Assembly (NCBI GenBank): GCA_035222895.1
Contig: JAVYIG010000113.1
Location: 461,501-525,500 of the forward strand
Reading direction: 5' to 3'
Length of the DNA stretch: 64,000 nucleotides
Source: Strongylocentrotus droebachiensis
Lineage: Eukaryota > Echinodermata > Echinoidea > Camarodonta > Strongylocentrotidae
Part shown: piece by piece, positions 1-12,929 of the stretch
Position numbering within the stretch: position 1 is the first letter of the stretch
How the letters are laid out: each line of letters begins with the position of its first letter
Notes under the pieces: generated by a model
What the model was told of the DNA's origin: nothing
The model's input: only the letters and a program-made list of their open reading frames with translations
Databases searched by the model: none
Position numbers and translations under genes: made by a program

Positions 1-1618
1 GATTGCTGACAAAATTGAAAAAAAGGAATTCACCTCAAAATTTAAATGGGGGACGAGAACGAAACACTCAAATGCCCTTACCGACGCCCCTCCATGAACA
101 AAATGAAAATTAAGCAATGATGCAAACCGATCGAAAGGTTAGATGGGCAAACATAATGGGAATGTGGTTCAAGTTACTTTATTTCCTTTGCTCGTTGAGA
201 CAATGACCTCCAGGAAAGGAAGCACATGGTGTTTGAGAACCCCCCCCCCCTCCCCCATTAAAAAAAAATTAACACATTGCCTTCCATAGATGGACCTCGA
301 GGGCCGTTGGGTATTTTACACACCTCATCTCCTCATAACTAAATCTACAGCGCTTGCTCTCAAAGGATCATATTTTCCTCTCAACACGATCACAGAGGCT
401 TTCGAGAAATAAACTGAAGGACAATATCGCCCCCTATATAGACATAACAAGTCATGTTCGGATGACGTAATACGTCATTGTGAGATTCGCACTTGTCTAA
501 TGAGTAGTATAAGGCTATTGAAATTGCATTAAGTATATTTCTCGAAAAGCTATGCGATCATGGTTATCTTAGCAATTATGTGCTTGAGGTATATACACAG
601 AACCAAAATTATGAATTAAATGACTGAGAGCAAATATCCACGAAATGACATACCATTCGTAAAAACCAATAAGTTCTATCTTTACTGCTTTATGAATCAC
701 CGCAACGTAAATCACCGTATTGAAACTATCAGCTGGAAATTTCTAAATGTCATAACAAATATTATACAACCCTTTGATTCCCCCAAACCACAAAATATTA
801 TCCTGTTATTATACCTCCGACTTGATTCTTATTTTCTTTGCCGTCTGGCAGACCACGTAAACGTCTCCCAATTTCATCGCAAAATGGAAGATGTAATCAA
901 CCAGAAGAACAAATAGCGAATCAATTACTCGAAAATGACTTGTTGTCACCTCTTCAAAAGGAGGCGAAATGGAACGGAATATCACCTTACCTCGATTTGA
1001 TGATTCGCGTCGAAAGCATTCCAACTCAAAGCCCTAAACACACAAGATATTCAGTTAGTAATGTTTTTGCTGCTTTGTATCTCGATGAAGACAATTTTTG
1101 GGCTGATTTGACTGTTTTTACAATAGCTTGACGTCAAAGAAAATGTACTGTAGTCCGACGTGCCACAGTGTTATCAGCACGTATGGGCATCTCCAACAAG
1201 AATAATGTGTCCTCCAAAATTTAATTATAAATAACTTTGCCAGTAGAATTCAACGACTGCCCGCAAATGTTTCAAGCAATTATTACACGTTTGTTTTTAT
1301 CTCTATTTCCGAAATGCGTTTTGAATATGCAGATAATTGAATTATTAGAAGGATACATGCTAGATAAAATTTAGATGAGATTGTAGATTTAAAGTTTGGC
1401 TTTGTGACGTAGATCTTCCTCATAAGACATAAACAAATGAAGGATGTCCGTGATAAACATCAGGATACAGTTTCATACTTCCTTTGGAATAACCTCCGTG
1501 ATTTCACTCGTTTGTACCAAATTGGAGATAAAGGGAAAAAGAAATCGTAGTAATCGTATTTATTTCCGTATAAAAACATAATAACAATACGGTGGATTGC
1601 CCGCATTCAGCTTCTCAA
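1..1618. other. Gene-free stretch with one foldback element and a C-run
   Basis: Apart from the foldback at 388-560 and a C10 run at 241-250 nothing is recognisable. Overlapping open frames of 71-98 codons at 620-1131 occur on both strands in different frames and show no family signature, so they are treated as chance. Confidence 0.5.
388..560. mobile_element. Miniature inverted-repeat element, family shared with 29668-29823
   Basis: The left end GAGGCTTTCGAGAAATA is the inverted copy of the right end TATTTCTCGAAAAGC, and both are bordered by GATC(A/G)C-type sequence. The right half (AAGGCTATTGAAATTGC followed by the terminal repeat) matches the element at 29.7 kb in sequence and order. No coding capacity. 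Confidence 0.55.
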
Positions 1619-1799
1619 GTAGAAGAAGAAGACGAAGAAGGGGGAGGAGGGGGAGGAGAAGAAGAAGAAGAAGAAGAAGAAGAAGAAGAAGAAGAAGAAG
1701 AAGAAGAAGAAGAAGAAGAAGAAAAAGAAGAAAGACGAAGAAGAAGAAGAAAGGAAAAGAAGAAGAAAAAGGAGGAGGGGAGGATAGAAACAGAGACAC

Positions 1800-1838
<39 letters not shown>

Positions 1839-1839
1839 A
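1619..1839. repeat. (GAA)n then (GA)n purine microsatellite
   Basis: About 220 bases of purine-only sequence: GAA/GGA units with AAAG variants, ending in (GA)n. It gives rise to false poly-Glu, poly-Arg and poly-Leu frames on both strands. Confidence 0.95.
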
Positions 1840-2675
1840 ATGTCCCCTATAATCATGATAATAAAGGGTATTCTAGGGCGCAGCCTTGATACATGAAGGA
1901 AAAATTTAACCACTAACAATATATATTTCAATTAAAATTGTCAGTACATGTCTCAACCATCCTCTGCGCCACTAAATCAACGCAATGTTTCTTTTTTGAA
2001 TTCATATTACTGTGTACGATGTCATTCTCAGGTGATGCGTCAGAGACCACGCTTGTCCCTGACGCAGCCCTCCGCCAGCAAAATAGTGTGCAACCGGTAT
2101 TATTCCAAATTAACCACTCGAGTCGGTCACATCCACAGTCCGATAAATAATCATGCCCACTTACTGAAGTAGCAAAGAACGTTTTGTGGGGCGGTGACGA
2201 TTTTGCGAGAGGAAAAAATATTTAAAAATATCTCGAGTGAAAATGTGTAAATTCATATGAATTAAGTCCAAGGGTGTGAGGCCTAGGTTTTAAATGAATG
2301 ATAAAATAGAGGAGCTAGGATCCGCGGTCAAGTTAAAAAGGTAAATCGCGGTCTAAGATCTAATAATGCCCTAATAAATGACTAAGTTTGAGACATAATG
2401 TCACTGGAGATTTATATGAATGTCTCATGACTGCAAGCGAGTGTCATTTAAAGAAAGAGGGGTAGGAGAGGAAGGGGAGGGGGGGGGGTAGTGTACACTG
2501 ACCAAATTTTCCGCGTCTTTCACTCTGCTCTGGTCCAGTGCTATTTCTATAATGCAGTATGGTAATACAGTTATTTTTCTCTATTATTAAGGTTTGTTAT
2601 GGCAAAACAAAATGATGCACAATATACCGTGCGCGAAGAAAAAAACAATCACTAAACGTACGTATATTATAAGGA

Positions 2676-2718
<43 letters not shown>
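2676..2718. repeat. (GA)n microsatellite
   Basis: Uninterrupted GA dinucleotides for about 36 bases, followed by a G-rich purine stretch to about 2760. The surrounding 1840-3140 holds no gene that I can see; a G9 run lies at about 2480. Confidence 0.9.
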
Positions 2719-4531
2719 CGAGTGAGATAACGAGGGTGGGGGAAGGGGAGGAGGGAGGGAGTGACTTGTGCTTGGCAGATTCCAGTGACTAATTTCAAAT
2801 TTGTATTGGGCTTAATTCCGTCATGAAGTTTTTAATTCTGGAACTTTGTATTCATAATTATTATACAAATATATTTACAATCTACATTGTACCTCGTATT
2901 CGTTGCATACGCCTGTTCTAGTAAACAATAATAGTGAATCATAAGTCCTTGAACTACAGCCCTGTGTGTATATAGATATGCTAATATTACAACATTGAAT
3001 GGAAGTGAATTTAATTCATTGAGGTCAATTTACAACAATGAACTGTCTTGCACTTAACACATAGAGGGCGCTAATTGACAAATGATCCCATTTCACGTTG
3101 CGTTCTTAGCGACTCTTGTTATGCCATAACTCTGCAGCATTGGATCAAACAAATACAAATAAAAAGGGGTATTGCAGAAAGATAATGGGGTATCTGATCC
3201 AAGCATAGAGCGTTCGGGGGGGGGGGCAGATAGAGAGGGAAAGGGGATCAAATATGAATCTTAGATTATCTGATGGTGAGGGGCGGGGGTATTCAGTCCA
3301 AGATATCTGAGTAACATAACAAAAAGAGCCTATGCATATCTTTCTTCCCGGGGGAGGGGGGGGGGACTTGTTTTGTCCCTTATGTGGATCCACCATTGGG
3401 CAGAGGGGGTAGAGAAAGAGGAAAAGGAAGAAGGAAAAAAAGGGGGAAAAAGAAAAAGAGTAAAACTAAAGGGCGTGGCGGTAGGTGGGATTGTAAGGGA
3501 GGATGCCAGAGGAAAATTTAGCAGTTCCACTCTCTTAACGTGAAAGGCTGCCCCAATATCTCGATGGAAATTATTACTTCGAATCTGCAATCTGTAGTGG
3601 CGGCTTACTACATTTCTGTACGGGATGGATAATTTCGCCTTGAACTCGGGCGCTAGTGAGGGGAGGCCAACTGAAAGTAAGAACTTCATAAACTTTGTAT
3701 CCAATCAAAAACCCTTGACTCACTTCAAAGAGTTGCATATCGAATCCTCAAGAGGGGAAACCCGTATTACTCACCCCCTCAATCTACTCGATTAGTTTAT
3801 GGAAGAAAATTAAACGCCCAATAGCGCTAGCAGGCGTGTTGATGGAAGGTATACACAAAACAGACTATAAGGTTGACATGTCGGGACACTGGCCAGGCAC
3901 AGGCGGTTAATTAAGTAGGTCAACAAGAGAAAGGCTTAATCAATCTAGGTTGAGAAAAGTGATTTCTTCCTTATTACCGTATAACAGTAATTAATGAAAC
4001 CTAAATGTAGCCAACATCTCGCGATGTACCGAATAAAAAGGAAATGATCGTGCACGAGTAAAGACAAACGCTCCAACAATAAGATGATAAAGATGAAAGA
4101 TAATTGGGTTATAGCCATGTTTTGACCTGGCAGCATTGTTGAGATCGGAAGCTCAATTTCAGTGAGATAATAAGGTGTTAATATTCACACTGAATTGTAA
4201 TCTTCAGTGAGATATGATTCATATCAGATTTAATATAATGATGAGATCAATGGAAGAGGTCTCTTAAATACGAACAAACCAATAAAGAATTAAACAGACC
4301 CCCCCCCCCAACAAAAAAAGGGCAAACAAAAATGAGAAACAAACACACTAAACTGATTCTGAGTCTGAAAACAACGTCCACTGTAACGTTGCAGTTTATG
4401 CGCTACTAATTAGGGGCGTATTTCCATATTCAGAATCGTACTAAACATACTCTGCATGAAGAACACCGTAGTCCTTCCATAATCATCTTATTTAGAAGGG
4501 GTGGGGGCAGGCAGGGGCATTGCCAAGCATC

Positions 4532-4608
4532 GCCCGAATGCTGCCAAGGGCGTCGGCCTTTGGAGCATTCGGGCAATGGTAAGAATGGTAAGGACCGACG
4601 CCCTTGGC
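4532..4608. repeat. Interleaved inverted repeats (pseudoknot-like layout)
   Basis: Arm pair 1: GCCCGAATGCT (4532-4542) with AGCATTCGGGC (4564-4574). Arm pair 2: GCCAAGGGCGTCGG (4543-4556) with CCGACGCCCTTGGC (4595-4608). The first arm of pair 2 lies inside the loop of pair 1 while its partner lies outside, so the pairs cross. Both pairs are perfect. Confidence 0.85.
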
Positions 4609-5079
4609 CCCAAATTCTTTCTCTCTCTCTCTCTCTCTGAAGTTCAGAAAATGTGTTCTCGGCCTATAGCTGGTTAGATTAAACTTCTCTATCTAATGCG
4701 ACTGGTTTGAGCTCCTACCTCGCTTTTAACTGTGTTAATGTAATTTCCGACGACCGGGTCTTTAAAACATACACGTCATGTAAATTGGCAACTCCTGACT
4801 GCGAGCGGAGATAAACGCGAGGATGCTAACCGATACTGATAGTATGTAATCGGTGATTTCCTCTTGATCGTTTTACGAGAGTTGATTGAACTTTAATTGG
4901 TGGAGAGCTCGCTTGCCTTAACTCCGAGGGATGGTTTAGAAGCTGAATGTTTGGGTTCTGGCAAATGAATGAAAATGTATGTCGAAGGAAACCCTCTTAA
5001 AGTCCATCTTAATTGTTCATCATGAATTGATTGCGTCGTTTGGACGAGCAACAGTGCCCCAATAAAAAAAGGAAAATAA

Positions 5080-5107
5080 TTTTTTTTTTTTTTTTTTTTT
5101 TTTTTTT
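5080..5107 (+). repeat. T28 homopolymer
   Basis: Uninterrupted run of T. It could be the reverse complement of a retroposon poly(A) tail, but no element body is recognised next to it. Confidence 0.8.
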
Positions 5108-5639
5108 GTTGAAAATTACACCGAAAAGCACCGACACACAAGTGCACAAGTATGGCTAACTGTACCATTCATGTTTTCTATCGGAAATGGTATAGGGCTT
5201 CTTTATGTTGCTTTACTTTTCATCCATTCTCTATCAAACTCTTTCGGCAAAGTTTATTTACCTAGTGGTCTTAAACGTATAATGCAAATTTCGCTGGATT
5301 CTTGAAAATCTAATCTTTTGTTGTTAACCATTAATAACGGTTGTGGCGTATCCATCGCGGTACAAGAACCTGCCCTTAATTTTTTTGTACAAACCTACAT
5401 CATGCTGACGTACATTCTTTAATGAAATTCTACACACTGCCCCCCCCCCCCAATTATAAAATTGGACCCGCCCTTGCTTTATCAAAGATTTTTAAGACGC
5501 ATTATATAAAGGTGAATTAATAATTAATGACAAAAAACCGCGACATAGCCCTGCCAGTATAACATTTGCATCAAATTAGAAATATGGATATGACCTACAC
5601 TGTATATTTATAATAAATGACGGCATCGTACATTTATTG

Positions 5640-5833
5640 CTTTCTTATGAGGTATGTTGCTATGTCGTATAATCTTCAGGAAAGCTTGCTAAATGAGTTC
5701 TCATATTGATGTGATAAACAAACATACAGCGTAAATGTTAATGTTTTATCATGAAATATGTTGCTACGCTTGGTAATCGTCAGGAAAATCTTTCTAATTC
5801 ATCTCTTATTATGAGTGCAATAACCAGACACTG
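5640..5833. repeat. Degenerate two-copy tandem repeat, about 107 bp period
   Basis: TATGTTGCTA, then TAAT(C)xTCAGGAAA, then TCT(C/T)AT(A)TTGATGTG-like sequence recur in the same order starting at about 5640 and 5747. Divergence between copies is large. Confidence 0.5.
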
Positions 5834-6550
5834 GCCGTTTAAAGTGTCAATCATTCGTCTAGACATCTAGCAGGTTAAACAAATAACGATTTGCCTTTTT
5901 GCCATATATCATGCTAAAAACATAAATGTATCTATACTTTTCTTAATATACTTTATGATTTAATCTTGAAGGATTTTGGTAATGCCTTGATATGAGGAAT
6001 GGATTTCTTTGACGCGGTTCATTAACGAGCTTACAGAATCTTCTAATTGCTGTTTCCTCGTTGACTTCGTTAAGTGATTAAACTTGATTTCCACACGCCG
6101 TCATTAACCGTTCATTTTTACACGTGCAGTAGGCCCCCTGCGAAGTTCAAGAAGGGACTAATTTTAAAGAGACGAAAGGCGGAAAAACTTAAGACCAGGT
6201 TAATTTACGAACTTTCGCATTCTTTGTATGTCGGTTTGGAGGAATATCACGGTAAAATTGACCACTGGAGAGGTTTGCTCTTCGAATGCCCCCCATATTC
6301 GAACTACGTCGAGAAAAGAGCCGAAAACTTTGGACGAAACTTTTATTTCACTTGGGAGTGTAGTCCCAAAAGAAAATATCTGTGTGCAGTATTTGTGATT
6401 GTCAGCAAGTTGAGTATTTTTTTGTTTTTGATTGATAATCCCAAAACCTTACCTCACTGTATATTAGCATTATATACATGTGCTTTACAATTAATATTTC
6501 CGTTTTGCTAAGGGGATTAGGGATATATTCCGATGGATTGAGATAAAGAA

Positions 6551-6575
6551 ACAGAGAGAGAGAGAGAGAGAGAAA

Positions 6576-6617
<42 letters not shown>
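6551..6617. repeat. (GA)n microsatellite
   Basis: Two GA blocks separated by AAAGAGGG. No adjacent SINE head was seen. Confidence 0.95.
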
Positions 6618-6618
<1 letters not shown>

Positions 6619-8593
6619 CAGCGATCATTACTTGATATAAATCAGTGTGTCACAATTAGTCTGTCATTTATTAAGCTGGGAAATGCGCAACACGTGTGGG
6701 GCATTAAATTAATTGCTGCTTTCCCATTCATAAAAGATGTTTTCATCCAAATTGACATCTTCCCTAACTCACAGATCTTCCTTCCTCTATCTCGCCTTGT
6801 TTTGATTTTTCGCTGCATGAATTTCCCTTTTAACTTACGCAGGTTTACAAATGATTCTCATTTAGTAACAGTGTCGTACTAAGTAGGGGTTGTTGTGGGG
6901 TAGAAACTCCTACCCAAAAGTGTTTGACGAAAATAAACTTAAAGTTCATTTTCCAGTGGAATGACATCAACAGGAAGTGAAACTTTTTTTTGGTTCTTCT
7001 TATTTATTTATTTCGGGTCGGTCAGAAAAGTTTGGCCTTGTTTGTCAAATAATCGTTGTGAAAAGCCACCTTTCTCTTTGTTGTTTTTGTTTTGTTTTGT
7101 TTCGTGTGCAATTTTAGAAGGGAAAGGTCATCGGGGAACCCCCTGAGAAAATTAGTAGGGCCATGAAGAATGAATGGTCTCCTGTCTCAAGTTTAATACT
7201 CTCTTTAAAAAAACGGGCTTAGAAATACCTTATATTTGATTCATTTATATCGTAACTCACTGATGACGAATGCATGAAGAAACGTTTCGCTTTACTTCAA
7301 ATCTTAATCTCTTGCTTACATAAAGGTCCCGCTATAAACGCGTTTGAAAAGGCAGTGACTCGTCTTGCACAGCAATTAGCGGCCCCTTGGAAATCCCGCA
7401 ATTTATTGAGTTGTAAACTGATTAAAACGAGTGGGAAATATCTTTAAATTCCTCTCTATCTTTGCTTGCTGATGACGAATGCTTGAATTAATCGCTCTAA
7501 ATTGGTCCTTATCGGGACCCCATGAAATAAAACAACAGGAAAGACATTTCAAGTGATTTCTTGGCAGAAGTTCTCGTCAGAAGGAATAAATATAGCTTCG
7601 ATTTTCTTCTTCAAGTTCGAGGGGGAAACAAGATTAATCAAAAGACCATGCTGAGATTGAAATGGCTAATTTGGAAAGCGGAAATGTGTAAAGACATGTT
7701 TTTTTTTCCCTAAACAAATAATGTGGAACTTCTAGAGGACTTTGCATTCAAAGAAATTGCAAAGTATAATCTCCACGTGAAAATGTGACAATTTCTCTGG
7801 CATGCAGGATTAAATTAAGAGAATTCATGAATTTGAGTTTGTGTAGCCCCTAGCTCCCATTTTGTTTCAATTCACGCTCCGAGCAATTTCCCGCGGAATC
7901 GTTGCCATGGTAATGCAACTGATATTTGTAGTCATTTGCTGATCTTATCGAAGTCTTTGTGAACACACTTATTCTGAAGAATCCCCAGTCCATAATGGTT
8001 TTTAAAATGAAAATAGTTATAAAGATGACAATACCACTACTATAACTGCTGCTGCTACTACTACCATGACTACTGCTACTATTAAAGGTTTTACAAAGTT
8101 TTGGGAAGTTTTGAAAATTGGCTGGAAGTGATTCTTTACAATTTTGATATATTTGGATGCCCCTGTGGATGTATTATAATCACTAGAAATTCAGCCCCTA
8201 AAACACTTTCGAGAAATATTACATATACAAATTTACCGGTGCTCCCGCTAAATTTTGATAAATTTCAAATAGCGCCTACGGCCGTACGATGGTAGCTGCG
8301 ACCATGAAAATGTCAGAATATGTAGTTGTGATATATAATTTTTTAAACGGGAATAGCTAATCGGTCGATTTTAGTCGTGAAACATTGTTTTATAGCTTAA
8401 TTAATATATTGACCTTGAGTGGGAGCTATACAATATAAAGAGTGTATTGTTTACAATTTCATAACTTTAGACTCGATTTCAACCGCGACAACGACCACTG
8501 AATATTGTAGGATCGCATATGCTTCCAATATGTTCATTTGAACCACATTTATGACCCCATACCAAAACTTTGTATTACCTTTAATGATACCGT

Positions 8594-8704
8594 GACTACT
8601 ACTACAACTACTACTAATACTACTACTACTACTAACAATAATAACAACAACAAACAAAACAGCAACAACAAAAACAATAATAAAAATAATAATAGTAATA
8701 ATGA
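8594..8704. repeat. Trinucleotide microsatellites (ACT)n/(AAC)n/(AAT)n in the PH-gene intron
   Basis: Imperfect (ACT)n runs are followed by AAC-rich and AAT-rich units. They begin only about 15 bases inside the intron after the donor at 8719. On the minus strand they read as Leu/Val codons, which explains the false extension of the reading frame. Confidence 0.85.
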
Positions 8705-8713
8705 TAGATCAGT

Positions 8714-8719
8714 GCTTAC
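8714..8719 (-). other. Splice donor of the PH-gene exon
   Basis: Read on the minus strand, the junction is AAAG followed by GTAAGC, close to the metazoan donor consensus. It falls exactly after codon 595 (phase 0). The intron that follows opens with low-complexity TAT/GTT/TAG repeats. Confidence 0.75.
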
Positions 8720-10504
8720 CTTTGACCTCATGACGTCCTCCATCGTGATTTCGATGAAAGCTTCTCCATCGTCATCATCGTAGGCTTGGCCATCCACGTG
8801 ATCTGTCCCTATGATGTCTCCCATTGAAGCTCGATGTCGGCTTAATTCCTCCGTGAACCCGTACCCGTCCTCGAAGCTGCCCCTCGACATCCTCGCCGCG
8901 ATCGAGTTCCTTTGCTCCTCCTCCGCCATGGCAAGCAGTTTGAAAGTGCTGCCCCTCGTCTTGGTTTTGGTGTACCTGCTTTGCTGGCCGACATCGTATT
9001 TTCCAGTTTGGTTCAACAGGGGCGAGGAACCCCTCAAGTCGGGTGCCGAGCTCTGCATGGCTCGGATCTGCCTCGATTCCAACTCCTTTAAAATATCCTC
9101 CAAATGCCCGTACCATTTTCTGGCGAGATTCAAATCCTTCGCGATGAAGACGTACTCCTTCGAGCCGCTGCTGTGGGGTGTCAGAACGAAAGCGCAGTCG
9201 AGCTCCTTCGATTCCGTCCTCGCCGCCGTCAGTTTGGATAGACGATACTTGTGGATGTCGATGGTTAAATCCGATACATCTTCCGATTCTTTAGATTTGT
9301 AGCAGTACATAACGTTTCCACTGAGTATACAGAAACAGGGCACCAAGGTGCTTTTGTGCTTTCGAAGGAGATCGCCTTCGACGGTGTTGGTGACTATGGA
9401 TGACTGAGCTAGGGGTGTCTTGTGTCGCTGCGAGCGGAGCTGGGTCATTCGGCCGACGAGCTTCGACGCTTTGACCGTCATTCGTGAACCCAGCTTCTTC
9501 CTTGCGGGGTCGCTGAAACTCGTCACTGGCCCTGGTCGTCGATACGTCGGCGTGGTCGTTGCTGAGCGAGTTGTTTGTTGATTGGGTATAGACCTTTCCA
9601 AGGAGGGTTCATATTGGAAGGCGTCCTCCTCCTCCTCGCCATCGGACGAAACCCGAACACGATGCGGTGATTTCATGGGTAATGAGTAAGTCTTTTTGAG
9701 TATTTCGTCTTCTCCCATTTTTTCCTCCCAAAGCGAGAAGTCCCCAACTGGAGCACTAAAGCGAGACTGATCGGAGCGAGGCCCTCGAAGTTTATGAGCG
9801 TTGGCACGGAGTCTTGGCACCTCATCCGCTAGTTCTGAATCAGGCGTTGTGGTATTACTTTGCCCCGAGTCAGACAGCGAATCGCTTGACTCAGATTTAC
9901 CGCTGTTGCTATCCGGTGTGACGTTTCCTGTTTGGCCACTGCTGCGTAGACTACTACTCGCAACATCTATTTCTTGAATAGCTTCAAACTGCCTCACGCG
10001 GACGTTCCTTCCTTGTGCGTCTGGACTCGGTGACGTGCAAATGTCCTCTCCCAAACCACTGTCCATCCTACGTGCGCCAACGTGTTTACCCTTAACCTCC
10101 ACTGACGTTGAACTCGAGGAAGCGTCAAGGGTCAAATCAAGCCCAGACTCTTCCACTTCACTTCCGGTCAGGGCGCGATGCCACGTACGAAAATCATCCT
10201 CCGTTTCGGTACCGAACGTGTAGATCATCCGCGCGTTTCGTTTCGACACGAACTTGATGCTGTAACAATCATCGACGTACGTGAATACATGCGAGCCACG
10301 CTTCGCTCCCTCGCACAGGGGCTTGACGTCGAAGTCGTTGAGGTTGAGGACGATGCGGGCCCGGTTTGCTTCCGGGTCGCGGAAGACGCCCATCAGCCCT
10401 GCTGTCACGATGCACCATTCCAACTCGTGGGTCATTCGATTTCGAATCCAGCCCTTCCATTCTCGTGTTGGAGTATGCAATTCTTCTATATCCAAATCCG
10501 CCAT
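8720..10504 (-). CDS. Tandem PH-domain protein, first coding exon (partial gene)
   Basis: The exon encodes 595 residues without a stop. The start ATG (10504-10502) sits in a good context (AAAATGG). Two PH-like domains are visible. PH1 spans about residues 14-114: basic strand opening WKGWIRNR, closing helix with the invariant Trp at 108 (FRTWHRAL). PH2 spans about 375-475: VEGDLLRK opening, closing Trp at 464 (ARKWYGHL). The linker (about 115-370) is Ser/Thr/Pro-rich and probably disordered. The C-terminal part carries an acidic stretch (YDDDDGEAF) just before the exon end. PH domains usually bind phosphoinositides or proteins at membranes, so an adaptor role is likely; no catalytic domain is seen. 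The exon ends at 8720 with donor GTAAGC (8719-8714), phase 0. Reading past it gives only Leu/Val repeats from an intronic microsatellite. The exon is richer in GC than its flanks. I could not assign it to a named PH family, and the later exons, expected at lower coordinates or outside the window, were not recognised. Confidence 0.85.
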
Positions 10505-11965
10505 TTTGGGAGGTTCAATTTTGATAAATAATTTGTTTCACGTTTGGTATTGGTGGCTTGCCGGTTACTAATTGATAGTGATCATGCCTCTGTAGAGTGC
10601 TGAAACCAAGCAGCTTCAAACCCGTATCCCAAAATCTGTGTTAGAAGAAAAAATGAAAATGATAGAAAATCAAATGATTGCAATAACATAATGATTAAAT
10701 TCAATTCATATCGGCTCTCCTGTAATTAATAATTGATGCAATTCAATCAATTAATCAATCATGTATCAATTAGTCAATGGTCAATTATAAGTTCTTCCAT
10801 TCTCCAATTCTCCTCATGCAATGTATGAAAAGATTTGTCAAATTAGCTCTAAGTCTGTGACTCTTTACAATTCATACATCATCTATAGTTGCAAAAATCA
10901 TGATGATATATGGTATTGTCGAAAAGACTCGAATTTCTTTAACTTTATCGCAAAATAAGGAGATAAAATGACTTGAAACACGATAATATGAAACATTGTT
11001 TCATACATTTGATAGCTTGCCAGTTATCATAAAAATATCGATACGACATCTTCTCCAACCAAACATTCTGTTTACCACAAAGTATTTCTAAACCAATTTA
11101 ATTATCTTTAGGAAATTTGATTTAAAATTTGATCAATGGAAATCTAAGATACGTCAATGCAAGACTGAATATTTCTTCGAGTCATTGTTTGCAATGTGAC
11201 AGTCAAGGAATCATTCCATTTGAAAATTAACCATTTACCGGAATGTCAAGGAAAAGGGAAGTTTCAAGAGCCTGAAACTACCGCAAATTAATCCGTAAAT
11301 TACAAGGTCGATTGTTCTTTTGTCTTTATTCCTTTAACAAAAATTTAAAATATTTGCAGATTCCTCCTAACTGTGAGGTATGTGGTTTAGATTGCACGGG
11401 ATATCTGGAAATTGCTTTGTGATTTTGAGAACTTTTCTTGAACATAAAACATTAGGTAAAATCATATCAAATCATTGGGTGATTACGTGTTTTTGTTTGT
11501 TTTTGTTTGTTTTTGTTGTTGTTGAAAGAGTGTGTATTATGACGCAATCTTCTAGCTCACTGGCTGTACATTTGATTAATTGAATTTGTTGTGATTATCA
11601 TTAAATGATACTACTTCCAAAAAGCCAAGAATAATATCCATGAATATTTTTTTTTAGGGGGAGGGGTTAGGGCGGAGGATGAATACAATTCAATATAGGC
11701 AGAACTATTCCGTTAAACATAAGCAAAATGTAGAACATCTATTCTATTACGAAGTAATGAATCACTCTAATTATAGTTCATGGACAATTTTATCATCGTG
11801 GCACTTTTTTGGTATTCAATACTTGCCCTACAACACGTCTTCATGTTCAATATCTAACAGCCGATTTGTAACTTTACTATAGGAATCAACCATTTTTGTT
11901 ATCATCATAATGAGGAGTGATTGAGCAGTCGTTGATTATTACGATTTTGTCTCAATTGTTATAGC
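10505..11965. other. Upstream flank of the PH gene
   Basis: The minus-strand 5' UTR and promoter should lie here. No TATA box, upstream exon or CpG-rich block is obvious. The sequence is AT-rich, with a run of ATCAATTAATCAATC-type repeats near 10740-10780. Nothing else is recognisable. Confidence 0.45.
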
Positions 11966-12268
11966 GATGACAAAGAAGAAGAACAAGAAGAACAAGAAGA
12001 TGAAAAAGAACGAGAACAAAATAAGAAAGGTGAGAAGAAGAAAGGTGAGAAGAAGAAGAAGAAGAAGAAGAAGAAGAAGAAGAAGAAGAAGAAAGAAGAA
12101 GGAGAAGAAGAAAAAGAAATAAGAAGAAGGAGAAGAACAACAACAACAACAAGAACAACAAGAACAAGAAGAACAAGAAGAACAAGAAAAAAGAAGAACA
12201 AGAAAAAAGAAGAAGAGAGAGGGGGACAGAGAAAAAAGAGAGAGGGACAGAGAAGGAGAGAGAGGGGA

Positions 12269-12326
<58 letters not shown>
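11966..12326. repeat. Long purine microsatellite (GAA)n/(AAC)n/(GA)n
   Basis: About 360 bases of nearly pure purine: GAA and AAGAAC units, then GGGACAGAGA units, then about 40 bases of perfect GA. It yields three overlapping false Leu/Ser-rich frames on the minus strand. Confidence 0.95.
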
Positions 12327-12331
<5 letters not shown>

Positions 12332-12929
12332 CCATCTGTGTTGACAGGAAAACAATACGGCCACAGAAAGTAGGATGCCCGTGTCAAGCAATTTTCAACC
12401 CACCGGTTTGAGAGTTGTATCGGAAATGATTTACTTGGTACTTTCCACAAGAAAATCTAAAAATAACCGAATTTGTCCCAAAATATCAAAAATAGCCTAT
12501 CATGGAAAGATTACGTGAGAATCCCGATGACTGTACGTCAATAGGAGAAACCCAGAAATCCTCAATTCGCTAAAAATAGACTCAAAAATCTGACTGGGTC
12601 GGAAATAAGCCCTTCTCCCTCAAATCGTTACTTTGAAAGATAAGAAAGTTCTTGAGCCCAGCTTGCCGCGAGTTTTAGCACGCATATGAAATACATAGCT
12701 GGTTAGAAGGTCGGTTAGGTTGCTTCTTTGAATAGAATTCAGGTTGTGGAAATATAAAGTCAGTGAGAGAAAAACAGATTAATATGGGTTAATATTATTG
12801 AGTGTTATTGGTGGGATGAGGGGGCCGTTGTGCTGCTTTGAGAATCTCAAGGAGGGTAAATATAGACAAATAAATGATCAGTACCCAATTTAGTTTGGAT
12901 TGATGCTTCGATTTTAAAAGCAGATCATT

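Larger units (their letters stand above)
3140..8590. other. Gene-free stretch left of the PH exon
   Basis: This may be intron of the minus-strand PH gene or downstream flank. It holds G-runs near 3217 and 3357, a purine-rich run (3410-3480), (CT)n at 4618-4638, a T28 run at 5080-5107, (GA)n at 6551-6617 and CTA-type repeats at 8033-8083. A 145-codon open frame at 6074-6511 has no recognisable domain. No later PH-gene exon could be identified. Confidence 0.5.

Noticed and set aside
1560-1931. Open frames of poly-Glu, poly-Arg or poly-Leu
   Set aside because: They are the three readings of a GAA/GA microsatellite, present on both strands.
6074-6511. 145-codon open frame
   Set aside because: Basic and hydrophobic patches but no recognisable domain or clear splice-site structure; this length is not rare by chance in 64 kb.
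8549-8719. Extension of the PH-protein frame by 56 codons rich in Leu and Val
   Set aside because: It begins right after a good splice donor and is encoded by trinucleotide microsatellites, so it is intron.
8811-10571. Open frames on the plus strand and in other minus frames across the PH exon
   Set aside because: Shadows of a GC-richer coding exon; only the frame from 10504 shows PH signatures and a donor in phase.
11939-12450. Three overlapping Leu/Ser-rich frames of 127-163 codons
   Set aside because: Again products of a purine microsatellite, with no non-repeat domain.
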